This document shows, one piece after another, positions 10,148-17,308 of a stretch of 35,050 nucleotides of DNA. The notes under the pieces are model-generated. The model saw only the letters and a list, made by a program, of their open reading frames with translations. It searched no databases and was not told the DNA's origin. The DNA lies in contig CAOMRW010000022.1 in assembly GCA_948485625.1 (NCBI GenBank), positions 1-35,050 of the forward strand, in the 5' to 3' direction. The stretch comes from an uncultured Clostridia bacterium. Its GTDB lineage: Bacteria > Bacillota > Clostridia > TANB77 > CAG-508. Within the stretch, counting starts at the first letter, position 1; each line of letters opens with the position of its first letter. Both the position numbers and the translations under genes were made by a program.

Positions 10148-11218
10148 ATGAAGATTTTAGGAGTAGATACAATTGAATTTGGAATTGATATTGATGATTA
10201 TGATAAAGAATTTTTTAATATTTTAAATAAATTGGAAGAATTAAAATCAGTATCACAAGAAAAACTAAAAGAAGAAATTATAAATATAAATGGAATTAAT
10301 TTTAGTGTTAAAAGAAAAGGTCAAGGATTTTATGCTTATAAAATAGAATGTAAAGATTTTTATATATGTTTTATGAAACATAATATGAAAAATAACTCAC
10401 CTGTATATGTTAGATTTATGTCTGAATTTATATGGAAATATGGATTTGAGGAATGTTATAGTTTATTTATTAAATGGTTTGAAGAATTTAAAGTAAAAAT
10501 ATTAGGAACTAGAGTTAGTAGGTTAGATATTTGTTTTGATACAGAAGAAATTACAATTAATATTAATGATAAAGATAAATTTGTAACAAGAGCAAGAAAA
10601 GTTGATGTACATTACATAGAAGAAAAACAAGTAATAAATAGTGAACATTATATAGGAAATACTTTTACTGGTTTTGTAATTGGTAGAGGAAGTCCATTAT
10701 CTTGTAGAATATATAATAAGTCACTAGAAATAAAAAATAAAAAGGAATGGTTTGTTACTATTTGGGAACAATATAATTACAATTCAAATAATGATGTATG
10801 GAGAATTGAATTCCAAGCAAGAAGAAAAGTATTAAGAGAATTAAAAATAGATAGTTATGAAGACATTAAGGATAGATTGCTAGAAACATGGGCTTATTAC
10901 ACTCAAAAATGGCTAATTTTGAAAGATAAAAATAATAGTAATGTATCTAGATGTCCAATATCTAAAAAATGGATATTAGTTCAAAAAGGAGGAAATAAAT
11001 ATAATTCTAATCCTAGTATTAGAAATGTAATAAAAAATGGAGATGTAGAAAGATTATTAAATCAATGTTCTGGATTATTAGTTTCAATAGCAGCTATTAA
11101 AAATACATCAATGAATGATACTTATTTAGAAGTAGCAAGACATATTAGAGAAAAAAATAGTGAAACTAATACAAGTTTTGAAAAAGAAGTTAATAAAAGA
11201 AGAAATAGATTTTTATAA
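10148..11218 (+). CDS. Rolling-circle replication initiator / RepC-like nicking protein (Rep_trans family)
   Basis: This 356-residue protein starts at ATG after AAAGGAG. The family motifs are clear: GTRVSRLDICFDTEE (metal and core strand) near residue 120-135, and CRIYNKSLEIKNKKEW, where Tyr189 matches the position of the nicking tyrosine of pT181 RepC (RIYNK). The same fold includes Orf20/NicK-type relaxases of Tn916 and ICEBs1. In this element it probably nicks the cruciform just upstream to start rolling-circle replication, possibly also transfer. The protein appears intact. Confidence 0.85.
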   Translation: MKILGVDTIEFGIDIDDYDKEFFNILNKLEELKSVSQEKLKEEIININGINFSVKRKGQGFYAYKIECKDFYICFMKHNMKNNSPVYVRFMSEFIWKYGFEECYSLFIKWFEEFKVKILGTRVSRLDICFDTEEITININDKDKFVTRARKVDVHYIEEKQVINSEHYIGNTFTGFVIGRGSPLSCRIYNKSLEIKNKKEWFVTIWEQYNYNSNNDVWRIEFQARRKVLRELKIDSYEDIKDRLLETWAYYTQKWLILKDKNNSNVSRCPISKKWILVQKGGNKYNSNPSIRNVIKNGDVERLLNQCSGLLVSIAAIKNTSMNDTYLEVARHIREKNSETNTSFEKEVNKRRNRFL

Positions 11219-11244
11219 ATAGCCGTTATCAATTACGGCTATTT
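11217..11244. terminator. Bidirectional terminator between rep and the minus-strand small gene
   Basis: A perfect 10-bp stem AAATAGCCGT / ACGGCTATTT (11217-11226, 11235-11244) encloses the last bases of the convergent small gene. The U-tract is short. Confidence 0.6.
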
Positions 11245-11504
11245 CCAATTTGTTTATCTAATTTAATACCATCTATAAAACCAGTTTTATAGGCAATATA
11301 TACTTCATCTGATAAAAGCTCCATTTTTAGACACATCAATTTTTCTAATTTTTCACATGTTTTGTTAGTTAGTGTATTAAACATGTAATCATATATTTTT
11401 CTATATTCTAAATTTTTACTTTTCCAATCTCTTTTCTTATGTAATTTTGAAATACTATTTGCAATACGTTCTTCTATTATATCATTTAGAAATTTATCAT
11501 TCAT
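11229..11504 (-). CDS. Small 91-residue protein of unknown function (DUF6809-like)
   Basis: The protein is helical and highly charged. It contains two conserved-looking segments: LEKLMCLKMELLSDEVYIAYKTGFIDGIKL at the C-terminus, which resembles the short Firmicutes family DUF6809 in its F/Y-x-x-G-F-x-x-G ending, and a basic N-terminal half. The start ATG at 11504 is preceded by GGAGGTGAGC, a good ribosome binding site. It is the only leftward gene in the right half of element A, and its function is unknown. Confidence 0.6.
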   Translation of the reverse strand: MNDKFLNDIIEERIANSISKLHKKRDWKSKNLEYRKIYDYMFNTLTNKTCEKLEKLMCLKMELLSDEVYIAYKTGFIDGIKLDKQIGNSRN

Positions 11505-11541
11505 TTAGCTCACCTCCAATAAAATAATAACACTAATGTAT

Positions 11542-11573
11542 ACCATAGTCAAGTTATAACATAGTTAAATTAT
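11542..11573. promoter_or_regulatory. Two tandem 16-bp direct repeats, putative operator of the twin XRE genes
   Basis: The units CCATAGTCAAGTTAT (11543-11557) and ACATAGTTAAATTAT (11559-11573) follow head to tail with a 16-bp period. An exact copy of the second unit recurs at 11818-11833, before the second XRE gene. Direct repeats ahead of both paralogous regulators suggest they bind here. Confidence 0.55.
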
Positions 11574-11610
11574 ACATAAATTTTATTTAAAATAAAATAG
11601 AGGTGTAAGA

Positions 11611-11808
11611 ATGGTATATTTAAGTATAAAAGAAATGTTAAAAAAGAGAAAGAAAACTAAATATTGGCTAGTAAAACAAATGGAAAGTGATTATACAACA
11701 ATAGGAGATATGATGGATAACAAGACAATTTCTATAAGATTTGAAACAATAGATAAGTTATGCAGACTTTTAGAATGTGAACCAGAAGACATAATAAAAC
11801 GAAAATAA
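11611..11808 (+). CDS. Small XRE/Cro-type transcriptional regulator (copy 1)
   Basis: This 65-residue protein consists of a single helix-turn-helix domain of the HTH_26 / Cro-CI type: KTKYWLVKQMESDYTTIGDMMDN, then FETIDKLCRLLECEPEDIIK, the characteristic C-terminal half of this family. The ATG follows GAGGTG. It is a close paralogue of the next gene and probably autoregulates through the 16-bp direct repeats upstream. Confidence 0.85.
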   Translation: MVYLSIKEMLKKRKKTKYWLVKQMESDYTTIGDMMDNKTISIRFETIDKLCRLLECEPEDIIKRK

Positions 11809-11817
11809 CTAAGGTAT

Positions 11818-11833
11818 AACATAGTTAAATTAT
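11818..11833. promoter_or_regulatory. Third copy of the 16-bp repeat, before XRE copy 2
   Basis: AACATAGTTAAATTAT is identical to 11558-11573. It lies 40 bases before the start of the second XRE gene. Confidence 0.55.
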
Positions 11834-11872
11834 AATTACATTTTCTATAGAATAGGTATAGAGGTGTTAATA

Positions 11873-12073
11873 ATGGTTTATTTAGATATTAAAAAAATAT
11901 TAAAGAAAAAAGGAAAAACAAAATATTGGCTAGTAAAAAACATGGAAGGTAGTTATCAAAGTATTAGTGATATGATGGACAATAAAACTAAAGGAATAAG
12001 ATTTGAAACTATTGAAAAGCTGTGTGATTTATTAGAATGTACACCAAATGATATTATCAAAATAAAGAAGTAA
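11873..12073 (+). CDS. Small XRE/Cro-type transcriptional regulator (copy 2)
   Basis: This 66-residue protein starts at ATG 11873, with GAGGTG at 11861-11866. It shares most residues with the previous protein (KTKYWLVK, DMMDNKT, IRFETI-KLC-LLEC-P-DIIK), so the pair arose by tandem duplication that included the 16-bp operator. It is a single helix-turn-helix domain. Two similar regulators in a row may form a switch or homo/heterodimers. Confidence 0.85.
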   Translation: MVYLDIKKILKKKGKTKYWLVKNMEGSYQSISDMMDNKTKGIRFETIEKLCDLLECTPNDIIKIKK

Positions 12074-12074
12074 C

Positions 12075-12163
12075 GCGATAAATATTTACAAGGAGGAATT
12101 GGAATAAAATGAATTTACTTGCGAAGCCTAGCTTCTTTATGCCGAGAAAATCCTTGTAAATAT
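12075..12163 (+). other. Hairpin enclosing a 16-residue mini-ORF, with its Shine-Dalgarno in the stem
   Basis: ATATTTACAAGGA (12082-12094) pairs perfectly with TCCTTGTAAATAT (12151-12163), and GCGA/TCGC extends it outside. The left strand includes part of an AAGGAGG site; the loop holds ATG at 12109 and an open frame MNLLAKPSFFMPRKSL ending at TAA 12157-12159, inside the right strand of the stem. Folding would hide the ribosome binding site and the stop region. It may be a translational attenuator or a small regulatory RNA. Confidence 0.45.
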
Positions 12164-12186
12164 GTTCGCATTTTATAATTGTGCAG

Positions 12187-12216
12187 GGCTAGAAAGCAGA
12201 GTAATGCTTTCTAGCC
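12187..12216. other. Perfect 12-bp hairpin without T-run
   Basis: GGCTAGAAAGCA (12187-12198) and TGCTTTCTAGCC (12205-12216) flank a 6-nt loop. No T-run follows on either strand, so a standard terminator is unlikely. It lies 86 bases from the right end of element A and may be a recombinase- or Rep-related structure. Confidence 0.5.
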
Positions 12217-12301
12217 TTAGTGAAACAAAAAATACTTATTTATTTTGGGGCAGGAATTATAATTACTTCTCCTTTTAGGTGGGTGCATATCGTACGAGTT
12301 A

Positions 12302-12315
12302 CGCTACCCGCTCCA
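12302..12315 (+). repeat. attR core of element A
   Basis: This is an exact copy of the tRNA-Gly 3' end (7341-7354). The sequence to its left is the element's right end; to its right begins element B or former chromosome. Confidence 0.85.
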
Positions 12316-12351
12316 TTAAGTAAAATCGTCGCACCAGACGAAAACATTGAT

Positions 12352-12379
12352 AAATCAACTGTAAAAGGTTGATTTTTTT
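12352..12379 (+). terminator. Rho-independent terminator at the left end of element B
   Basis: AAATCAAC (12352-12359) pairs with GTTGATTT (12368-12375), followed by a T-run. Confidence 0.6.
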
Positions 12380-12415
12380 GTCGCCTTTATCTTGAAAAAG
12401 GAAGGATGGTGTGGT

Positions 12416-12700
12416 ATGATTAGTATTGTAAAGAAGAAAAACAAGATTAAAAGAGAATTGCTCTCTAAAATTGAATGGGCTTGTAGTTTGAATGCTATAA
12501 AACTTGAACACGAAATGATATTTGAAGGTTGTTTAAGGATTATAGAATATACAAACTTAGCGTATGTAGAACCACATAGAGTAATCATTAAGGATAAGTT
12601 ATTTTTATTCTTTAATGAATGTGATTACTTTTATGTGGGAGATTTAAGGTATAAATACCCTTTATCTCAACTAAAAGACTACATAGAAAGGCTACTTTAA
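12416..12700 (+). CDS. Hypothetical protein (94 residues)
   Basis: ATG 12416 is chosen because AAGGAAGGA lies at 12398-12406; a TTG at 12392 has no such site. The basic N-terminus (VKKKNKIKRELLSK) is followed by a mixed body rich in aromatic residues (IIEYTNLAYVEPHRVIIKDKLFLFF) and FYVGDLRYKYPLSQLKDYIERL. No family is recognised. The frame is open and has normal codon use, so it is probably a real gene carried by element B. Confidence 0.55.
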   Translation: MISIVKKKNKIKRELLSKIEWACSLNAIKLEHEMIFEGCLRIIEYTNLAYVEPHRVIIKDKLFLFFNECDYFYVGDLRYKYPLSQLKDYIERLL

Positions 12701-12773
12701 TTTTAGAGTTTTTTTGTGCTTAAAATTTATTTAAGTAGCTTTCCATTCAATAGTTAAAGGAGACATTTATAAA

Positions 12774-13227
12774 ATGAACGAAGAAAAGAAAATCGCAGGA
12801 ATTTATATTCGTGTAAGTACAGATGATCAAGTAAGAGAACGGATTTAGTTTGCTAGAGCAAAAAGAAAAGTTATTACAACTTTGCAAATAGTTATATTGA
12901 ACAACTAACAAAGTTTTTTATGTTAGGAATAGCAGATGTTTATGTATCTATTGAAGTAAACGAAGAAAAAAAGAAATAAGGGTAAGTGTTAATATAAATT
13001 AAGGACAATTAGAAGATTATATTACAAGACTAAATAAAGATTTTGAAATAGAATTTTATGAATTATTTTCAAAAAATGTGAATGAAAACGAAGAAGAAAT
13101 TGAAATAAAATTGAATAAAGAAAAGCAAAAATTGATTCGATTAGTTGCTGTAAAAGATAACAAAACTTTCTCAAAATCAAAGAAACAAAATTATAAAATT
13201 GGTGCAGTAATCAGTAATAAAAAATAG
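12774..13227 (+). pseudogene. Broken serine recombinase start and further gene remnants
   Basis: After AAAGGAGA, ATG 12774 opens with MNEEKKIAGIYIRVSTDDQ, the resolvase N-terminus with its catalytic serine. One extra base near 12841 shifts the frame: the reading stops at 12846, but the next frame continues GFSLLEQKEKLLQLCK. The rest of the recombinase is gone. A short unrelated open stretch follows (about 12896-12979, ending VSIEVNEEKKK). Then comes a 75-codon stretch without start codon (13003-13227, GQLEDYITRL to IGAVISNKK). These look like fragments of several deleted genes. Confidence 0.7.
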
Positions 13228-13306
13228 AAAATTAGAGGAAAAATTCAAACTAAATACAATTTTTGTCCCCCATAGAGTTCCTAACAAGCACTGAATTTTT
13301 TCTCCC

Positions 13307-13333
13307 TAGTCAAAATTCGAAATTTTGGGACTA
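13307..13333. other. Bulged hairpin; candidate oriT-like or transposon-end structure
   Basis: TAGTC-AAAATT (13307-13317) pairs with AATTTT-GG-GACTA (13321-13333) around a CGA loop, with GG bulged. The surrounding 13262-13350 is more GC-rich than its neighbourhood and non-coding, as expected for an origin of transfer. No relaxase gene remains nearby to support this. Confidence 0.4.
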
Positions 13334-13411
13334 ATCCCCAAGCCCTTTATAATGCAAAACAAAAGAGAATATAAATTTTCTTTAAAATATTATAAAAATT
13401 AAATATTATTG

Positions 13412-13440
13412 TTGAAAATGCTACAAAAATTTGTTATTAT
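13412..13440 (+). promoter_or_regulatory. Promoter of the candidate structured RNA
   Basis: -35 TTGAAA, 17-bp spacer and -10 TATTAT occur about 45 bases before the first conserved-looking stem. Position is read from the sequence; activity is inferred. Confidence 0.5.
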
Positions 13441-13490
13441 CTTGTATAAGAAATTAGAGAAAAAGAGGTAAAAAATTTGCAATATAAGTA

Positions 13491-13636
13491 GGTTATTTGA
13501 GGTGGTAAAATGTTGCAACCACACACCCTAGTGGTCAAAAGAGATGTAGGAACGGCGACTCCTACCAAATAACCAACATTTAAAGGAGCTATGGAAACAT
13601 TTAAAGGAGCTATGGAAACATAGTTCCTTGCTTTTT
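13491..13636 (+). ncRNA. Candidate structured RNA / leader with own terminator
   Basis: The stem GGTTATTT (13491-13498) / AAATAACC (13567-13574) closes a multi-branch. Inside are GTAGGA/TCCTAC (13546-13551, 13560-13565) and two mutually exclusive helices: ACCAC (13518-13522) can pair with GTGGT at 13502-13506 or at 13531-13535. Two exact 21-base tandem repeats follow (13576-13596, 13597-13617). The second forms a hairpin with a GAAA loop (AAGGAGCTATG / CATAGTTCCTT, 13604-13629) followed by a T-run. It could be a riboswitch-like leader or an independent RNA. It matches no class I can name. Confidence 0.5.
13576..13617 (+). repeat. 21-bp perfect tandem duplication
   Basis: Two adjacent identical units occur, each beginning ACATTTAAAGGAGC and ending TATGGAA. 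The second unit's 3' part is the left arm of the terminator hairpin, so either unit can pair with the shared right arm. Confidence 0.85.
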
Positions 13637-13742
13637 GGTAAAAAATATGCTATAATTTTTATGTTAAATTCTTATTATCCTGTTTTTCAGGTTGATATTA
13701 TAGACAGTTTTTATAAAATAATTATTTTAAGGAGGAATTTAA

Positions 13743-14291
13743 ATGAGTGCAAAAAACAGAGATTTTTATGTATGGACTATGTATGAATGTATTAAAATCA
13801 CATATGAATGGTGGGGAAGTGATATGATGTCAATGTATGATCATATCAAAGAGAACTTTCCAAATGCTTCAGTAGCAATTCAAAAAATGTATCAAAACTT
13901 TGATGAAAGTAACTTTAACAAAGCTGAATATATATTTTTTGAAAAACCTAAGTATGTGTATGAGGCTATAGCAAATTTTGTTCCTTTATATAAGAAGTTG
14001 CATTTTGATACAAGAACGAAAGAGCTTAATAAAGAGTATAAAAGTCTCAATATGTGTCCGTGGAATCGGTTTGTATCAATAAGAAGAATTGATTTACTTA
14101 TGGCTGTACTGCTATTTACAGAAGAGTTTATATTTGAGCCCATAACAAGTAAAAATGTAATTCTTACTGACACTAAACTTACTGTATATGGAAATTTTAT
14201 TACACTCAAAGTATCAAAACAGGAAAAAAAGACATATATTTCTATTAAGATTAGAGGTGTTATGCTTTTTGAGTATATAATACTTAATTAA
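13743..14291 (+). CDS. Hypothetical protein (182 residues) carried by element B
   Basis: The ATG follows AAGGAGGA. The protein begins MSAKNRDFYVWTMYECIK and has an unusual number of Tyr, Phe and Trp, with no signal peptide and no clear membrane segment. The C-terminal 60 residues alternate in a beta pattern (ILTDTKLTVYGNFITLKVSKQ, YISIKIRGVMLFEYII). No family is recognised. Its own terminator and the structured RNA upstream suggest a single cargo gene, whose expression might depend on the RNA; between them lies a possible second promoter (TTGCTT, 18-bp spacer, TATAAT, about 13628-13657). Confidence 0.65.
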   Translation: MSAKNRDFYVWTMYECIKITYEWWGSDMMSMYDHIKENFPNASVAIQKMYQNFDESNFNKAEYIFFEKPKYVYEAIANFVPLYKKLHFDTRTKELNKEYKSLNMCPWNRFVSIRRIDLLMAVLLFTEEFIFEPITSKNVILTDTKLTVYGNFITLKVSKQEKKTYISIKIRGVMLFEYIILN

Positions 14292-14295
14292 AAAT

Positions 14296-14329
14296 GAAAA
14301 AACGCTTGGAATATTCTGAGCGTTTTTTC
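14296..14329 (+). terminator. Rho-independent terminator
   Basis: A perfect 11-bp stem GAAAAAACGCT (14296-14306) / AGCGTTTTTTC (14319-14329) follows the stop codon at 14291. Confidence 0.85.
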
Positions 14330-14356
14330 TCATATTATTTAAAAGTTTATTATTAT

Positions 14357-14387
14357 TTGACACAAATAGAAGTAAATATGTTATAAT
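14357..14387 (+). promoter_or_regulatory. Promoter-like sequence at the right end of element B
   Basis: Consensus TTGACA (14357-14362) and TATAAT (14382-14387) occur with a 19-bp spacer, longer than ideal. It reads towards the mini-ORF and the att site. Confidence 0.5.
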
Positions 14388-14430
14388 AATTTCAACAGTT
14401 GATTAGTCAATTATTTTTTTGAGCAAAATG

Positions 14431-14480
14431 TGGGAGGAACACTATGAGAAATAGGCGATTTTTTCGTCAATAACCTCCTA
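14431..14480 (+). other. Nine-residue mini-ORF enclosed by a Shine-Dalgarno/anti-Shine-Dalgarno hairpin
   Basis: TGGGAGG (14431-14437) can pair with CCTCCTA (14474-14480). Between them are ATG 14444 and the frame MRNRRFFRQ, stop at 14471-14473. The ribosome binding site is therefore sequestered by sequence just after the stop. This repeats the design at 12075-12163, and both lie at the right end of an inserted element. It could be an attenuator, a peptide-coding RNA, or the truncated start of a lost gene. Confidence 0.4.
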
Positions 14481-14483
14481 AAA

Positions 14484-14507
14484 CGCTCCAACATTATGCA
14501 CCACTGA
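14484..14507. repeat. Att-like junction: tRNA tail plus element left end
   Basis: These 24 bases are identical to 7348-7371: CGCTCCA of the tRNA 3' end, then ACATTATGCACCACTGA, the first bases of an element's left end. This marks the left end of element C and the right end of element B. Confidence 0.8.
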
Positions 14508-14975
14508 AATATCAGGGTACAACTCTAACACTATTTGCTTATTTTTATTATCTAAAACTATTTTTCTGACAAATGTTTTTATTAATTCTCTTTTTTCTTG
14601 GAAAGTTGCATTTTCAAGGGATTTTTTGATATTAGTTAAAGAATCTAATATATCTTGTTCTTTTATAAGGACTTCTTTTTTTGCTCAATTTCTAAAATAT
14701 TTAACTTTTCTTTTAATTTATTTTGTTCTTCTTTTGATTTATTGATTTCTTCTACACCAATTTCTATATTAATTCCGTTTTTAATGCTAATTAACAAATT
14801 TTGTATTTCCTGTTCAATTTTATTAATTCTACTTTTCAAGTCTTTTATTTCAATATCATAAGTTCCTGTAATGTTTTTTTATTCTAATTGTATTTTTATT
14901 GTGTTCTTTATCCATACAAGAGCCGACAATATGTCCATTATATTCAGAAGAAACAAATGATACAAAAATCATTCG
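14491..14975 (-). pseudogene. Element C: 3' remnant of a serine recombinase gene
   Basis: The minus strand is nearly identical to the 3' part of the element A recombinase (7355 to about 7745), reading back from YPDISVVHNVG through the coiled coil. A T-run of 7 instead of 8 near 14675-14682 causes a frameshift. About 165 bases are missing at 14885-14900; homology then resumes with the zinc-ribbon part (matching 7911-7980), where the two key cysteines (CSEC in element A) are changed. Catalytic domain and all other element genes are lost. Confidence 0.85.
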
Positions 14976-15302
14976 ATTATACTTTTTTGACTACAACATT
15001 CATATTTATTATATGTTTTGAATTCTTTTTCATAAACTTTGTATATTGTTTTAGTTGAATATCATTCCAAATATGATAACTTTCATAATAATCACAAGAA
15101 AATATTTTATAAGTCAATTATTTTTTTATATTAGGAATATTAAAGAAAGAATATGCATTTTATAATAATAAAGAATAATTTTTGAAGCTCTGAATTATAA
15201 AATGATGACTTATAATATAAAAAAAAAATAAATATATATTGCATTTTGTTGTCATATAATGTAAAATAAAGTAGAAAAATAAATAAAGGGGGGAATTAAA
15301 TT
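14976..15302. other. Gene-free junction between the island and the backbone
   Basis: No intact gene. A minus-strand open stretch (about 15110-14995, reading YESYHIWNDIQL) may be more recombinase-type debris, but its similarity to element A is not convincing. A -10 TATAAT (15255-15260) with a poor -35 precedes the next gene, whose ribosome binding site is GGGGGG at 15288-15293. Confidence 0.4.
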
Positions 15303-15779
15303 ATGTACGATTATTCTTATTTAACATCTGATTATGCTAGAACTGTAACAGAAGCCGACTATGCAGCTTTAGGTGGAGTAATGGGATTTTTAGCAGGTAT
15401 TGCAATGTTTGTTACAATATTTGCTGCAATAATTGGAATTCTTACTATTATTGCTCAATGGAAGCTATTCACAAAAGCAGGAGAAAAAGGTTGGAAATCA
15501 TTAATACCTGTTTATAATATGGTAGTTTTATTTAAAATTTCTGGTTTATCAGGATGGCTTGTATTAGGATATTTAGCAGCAATAATACCTGTTATTGGAC
15601 CATTAGTTGCATTAGGAATTACTATTTATTTAATGATTAATCTTGCAAAAGCTTTTGGAAAAGGAAGCGGATTTGCTGTTGGATTAATTATATTAAATAC
15701 AATCTTTATTATGATTTTAGCATTTGGAAATGCTGAATATCAATTAAATAAAAAAGATAATACAGAAGTAATTGAATAA
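15303..15779 (+). CDS. DUF5684-like integral membrane protein
   Basis: This 158-residue protein has three to four hydrophobic segments: about 28-52, a pair in GWLVLGYLAAIIPVIGPLVALGITIYLM, and FAVGLIILNTIFIMILAFG near the end. The cytoplasmic-loop signature WKLFTKAGEKGWKSLIPVYN and the later NLAKAFGKGSGF are the hallmarks of DUF5684 proteins, often found near signal peptidases. The function is unknown. It is the first intact backbone gene after the island. Confidence 0.8.
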   Translation: MYDYSYLTSDYARTVTEADYAALGGVMGFLAGIAMFVTIFAAIIGILTIIAQWKLFTKAGEKGWKSLIPVYNMVVLFKISGLSGWLVLGYLAAIIPVIGPLVALGITIYLMINLAKAFGKGSGFAVGLIILNTIFIMILAFGNAEYQLNKKDNTEVIE

Positions 15780-15992
15780 AATCTAATACATAGAGTATAT
15801 AGAATAGATTTAAGAAAAGTAACATTAGAATTTTTTGATGTTGCTTTTTTTATATATTTTAGCTTAAGAGATATGCTAGATGAAACATAAAAATAGAAAA
15901 TATGTGAAAAGAGGATGTTCATATTGAGCATTTTTGTACATAATATAATTTATAAACTTTATAAAATTTTTTCTAATAGGAGTGTAAGTGAA

Positions 15993-17240
15993 ATGAGAAA
16001 AAATGATAACAAGATAAAATATATGAAAATAGTAGCTTTTGTAATTTTATTAATAGTTTTATTAATTTTTTTTGGAGTAAAAATTAAATTATTGATAGAA
16101 AATCAGTCAATTGGAAAAAATAAAATAATAGAAAACAAAATAGAAGAAAAGAGTGAAGAAATAGTAGAAGATAAGGGAATATTTAGAGACTATTATAAAA
16201 AGGCAAATCAAAAGCTAGATGAGTTAACAATTGATGAAAAAATAGCACAATTATTTATAATAGGGAATTCTATAAATACTGATTATTCAGAATTAGAAAA
16301 ATATCAATTTGGTGGATATTTATTTTTTAATGATTTTTTTAAAGAGAAGACATCTATTCAAGTAAGAAATTTGATGGAAAGTTATCAAGAATCATCTAAA
16401 ATTCCATTACTAATTGCTGTTGACGAAGAAGGTGGAAGTGTTATAAGAGTTAGTAACAATAAAAATATTTCAAATACACCATTTAAATCACCAAGTGAAT
16501 TATATAAGAATGGTGGATTTGAAAATATCAAGCAAGATACAATTAATAAAAGCAATTTATTAAATAGCTTGGGAATTAATCTTAATTTTGCTCCAGTAGT
16601 TGATATAGCTAATAATCCAAGTGACTATATGTATAGCAGAGCTTTACAAAAAGATAAGGATAAAACAGTAATTTATTCAAAAACAGTCATTAAGGCTAGT
16701 AAAGGATTAGGAGTATCATATACATTGAAACATTTCCCTGGCTATGGGAATAATATGGATACACATATTGGAAGTTCTATAGATATACGAACATATGAAG
16801 AGATTTATAATAATGATTTAGAACCATTTAGAGCTGGAATTCAAGAAGGTGCTGAAAGTGTTATGGTTAGTCACAATATTGTAACAAGTATTGATGAGAA
16901 AAATCAAGCTTCAATTTCTCCTAAAGTGCATGAATTATTAAGAAATGAATTAGAATTTAAAGGAATAATTATTACAGATGCATTAAATATGGGAGCTATT
17001 CGTGATGAAAAAACTATAGAACAAGCAATAGAAAAAGCAATTATAGCAGGAAATGATATGATAATTCTTACAATAGATGAAAATACAACAGATAAAGATG
17101 GTTCAAAAGTAACATATTCAAGAGTTATAAATGCAGTTAAAAAAGCTTTGAATAATGGAATAATTGAAGAAGAGTTGATAAATAATGCAGTAACACGTAT
17201 TCTTGCTTGGAAATATTATAAAAACTTGATTTTTAAGTAA
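15993..17240 (+). CDS. Glycoside hydrolase family 3, NagZ-like beta-N-acetylhexosaminidase, membrane-anchored
   Basis: The protein has 415 residues. ATG 15993 is chosen because AGGAG lies at 15978-15982 and a basic stretch then precedes a single membrane segment (VAFVILLIVLLIFFGVKI). An in-frame ATG at 15915 lacks a good site. The GH3 barrel shows VDEEGGSVIR, APVVDIA, KHFPGYGNN with MDTHIG, MVSHNIV and ITDALNMGAI. The His in MDTHIG and Asp in ITDALNM match the catalytic base loop and nucleophile of NagZ. It probably removes N-acetylglucosamine from peptidoglycan fragments outside the membrane. No lipobox is seen; the anchor is an uncleaved signal. Confidence 0.87.
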   Translation: MRKNDNKIKYMKIVAFVILLIVLLIFFGVKIKLLIENQSIGKNKIIENKIEEKSEEIVEDKGIFRDYYKKANQKLDELTIDEKIAQLFIIGNSINTDYSELEKYQFGGYLFFNDFFKEKTSIQVRNLMESYQESSKIPLLIAVDEEGGSVIRVSNNKNISNTPFKSPSELYKNGGFENIKQDTINKSNLLNSLGINLNFAPVVDIANNPSDYMYSRALQKDKDKTVIYSKTVIKASKGLGVSYTLKHFPGYGNNMDTHIGSSIDIRTYEEIYNNDLEPFRAGIQEGAESVMVSHNIVTSIDEKNQASISPKVHELLRNELEFKGIIITDALNMGAIRDEKTIEQAIEKAIIAGNDMIILTIDENTTDKDGSKVTYSRVINAVKKALNNGIIEEELINNAVTRILAWKYYKNLIFK

Positions 17241-17308
17241 GAATAGAGTATAATTTGAAAGACATAAAAGAGAAAATGTGTATTAAACACATAGGAAAGG
17301 AAGAAAAA

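Larger units (their letters stand above)
12316..14490. mobile_element. Element B: decayed integrative element remnant
   Basis: The segment lies between attR of element A and a second tRNA-tail copy (CGCTCCA, 14484-14490). It contains unknown genes, a broken serine recombinase start, an oriT-like hairpin and a structured RNA. Its right att site keeps only 7 bp of the core, so it is probably immobile. The limits are inferred from the att-like sequences. Confidence 0.6.

Noticed and set aside
17241..17308. T-box leader before alaS
   Set aside because: The gap from the preceding gene is only 68 bases and contains no T-box sequence or terminator.
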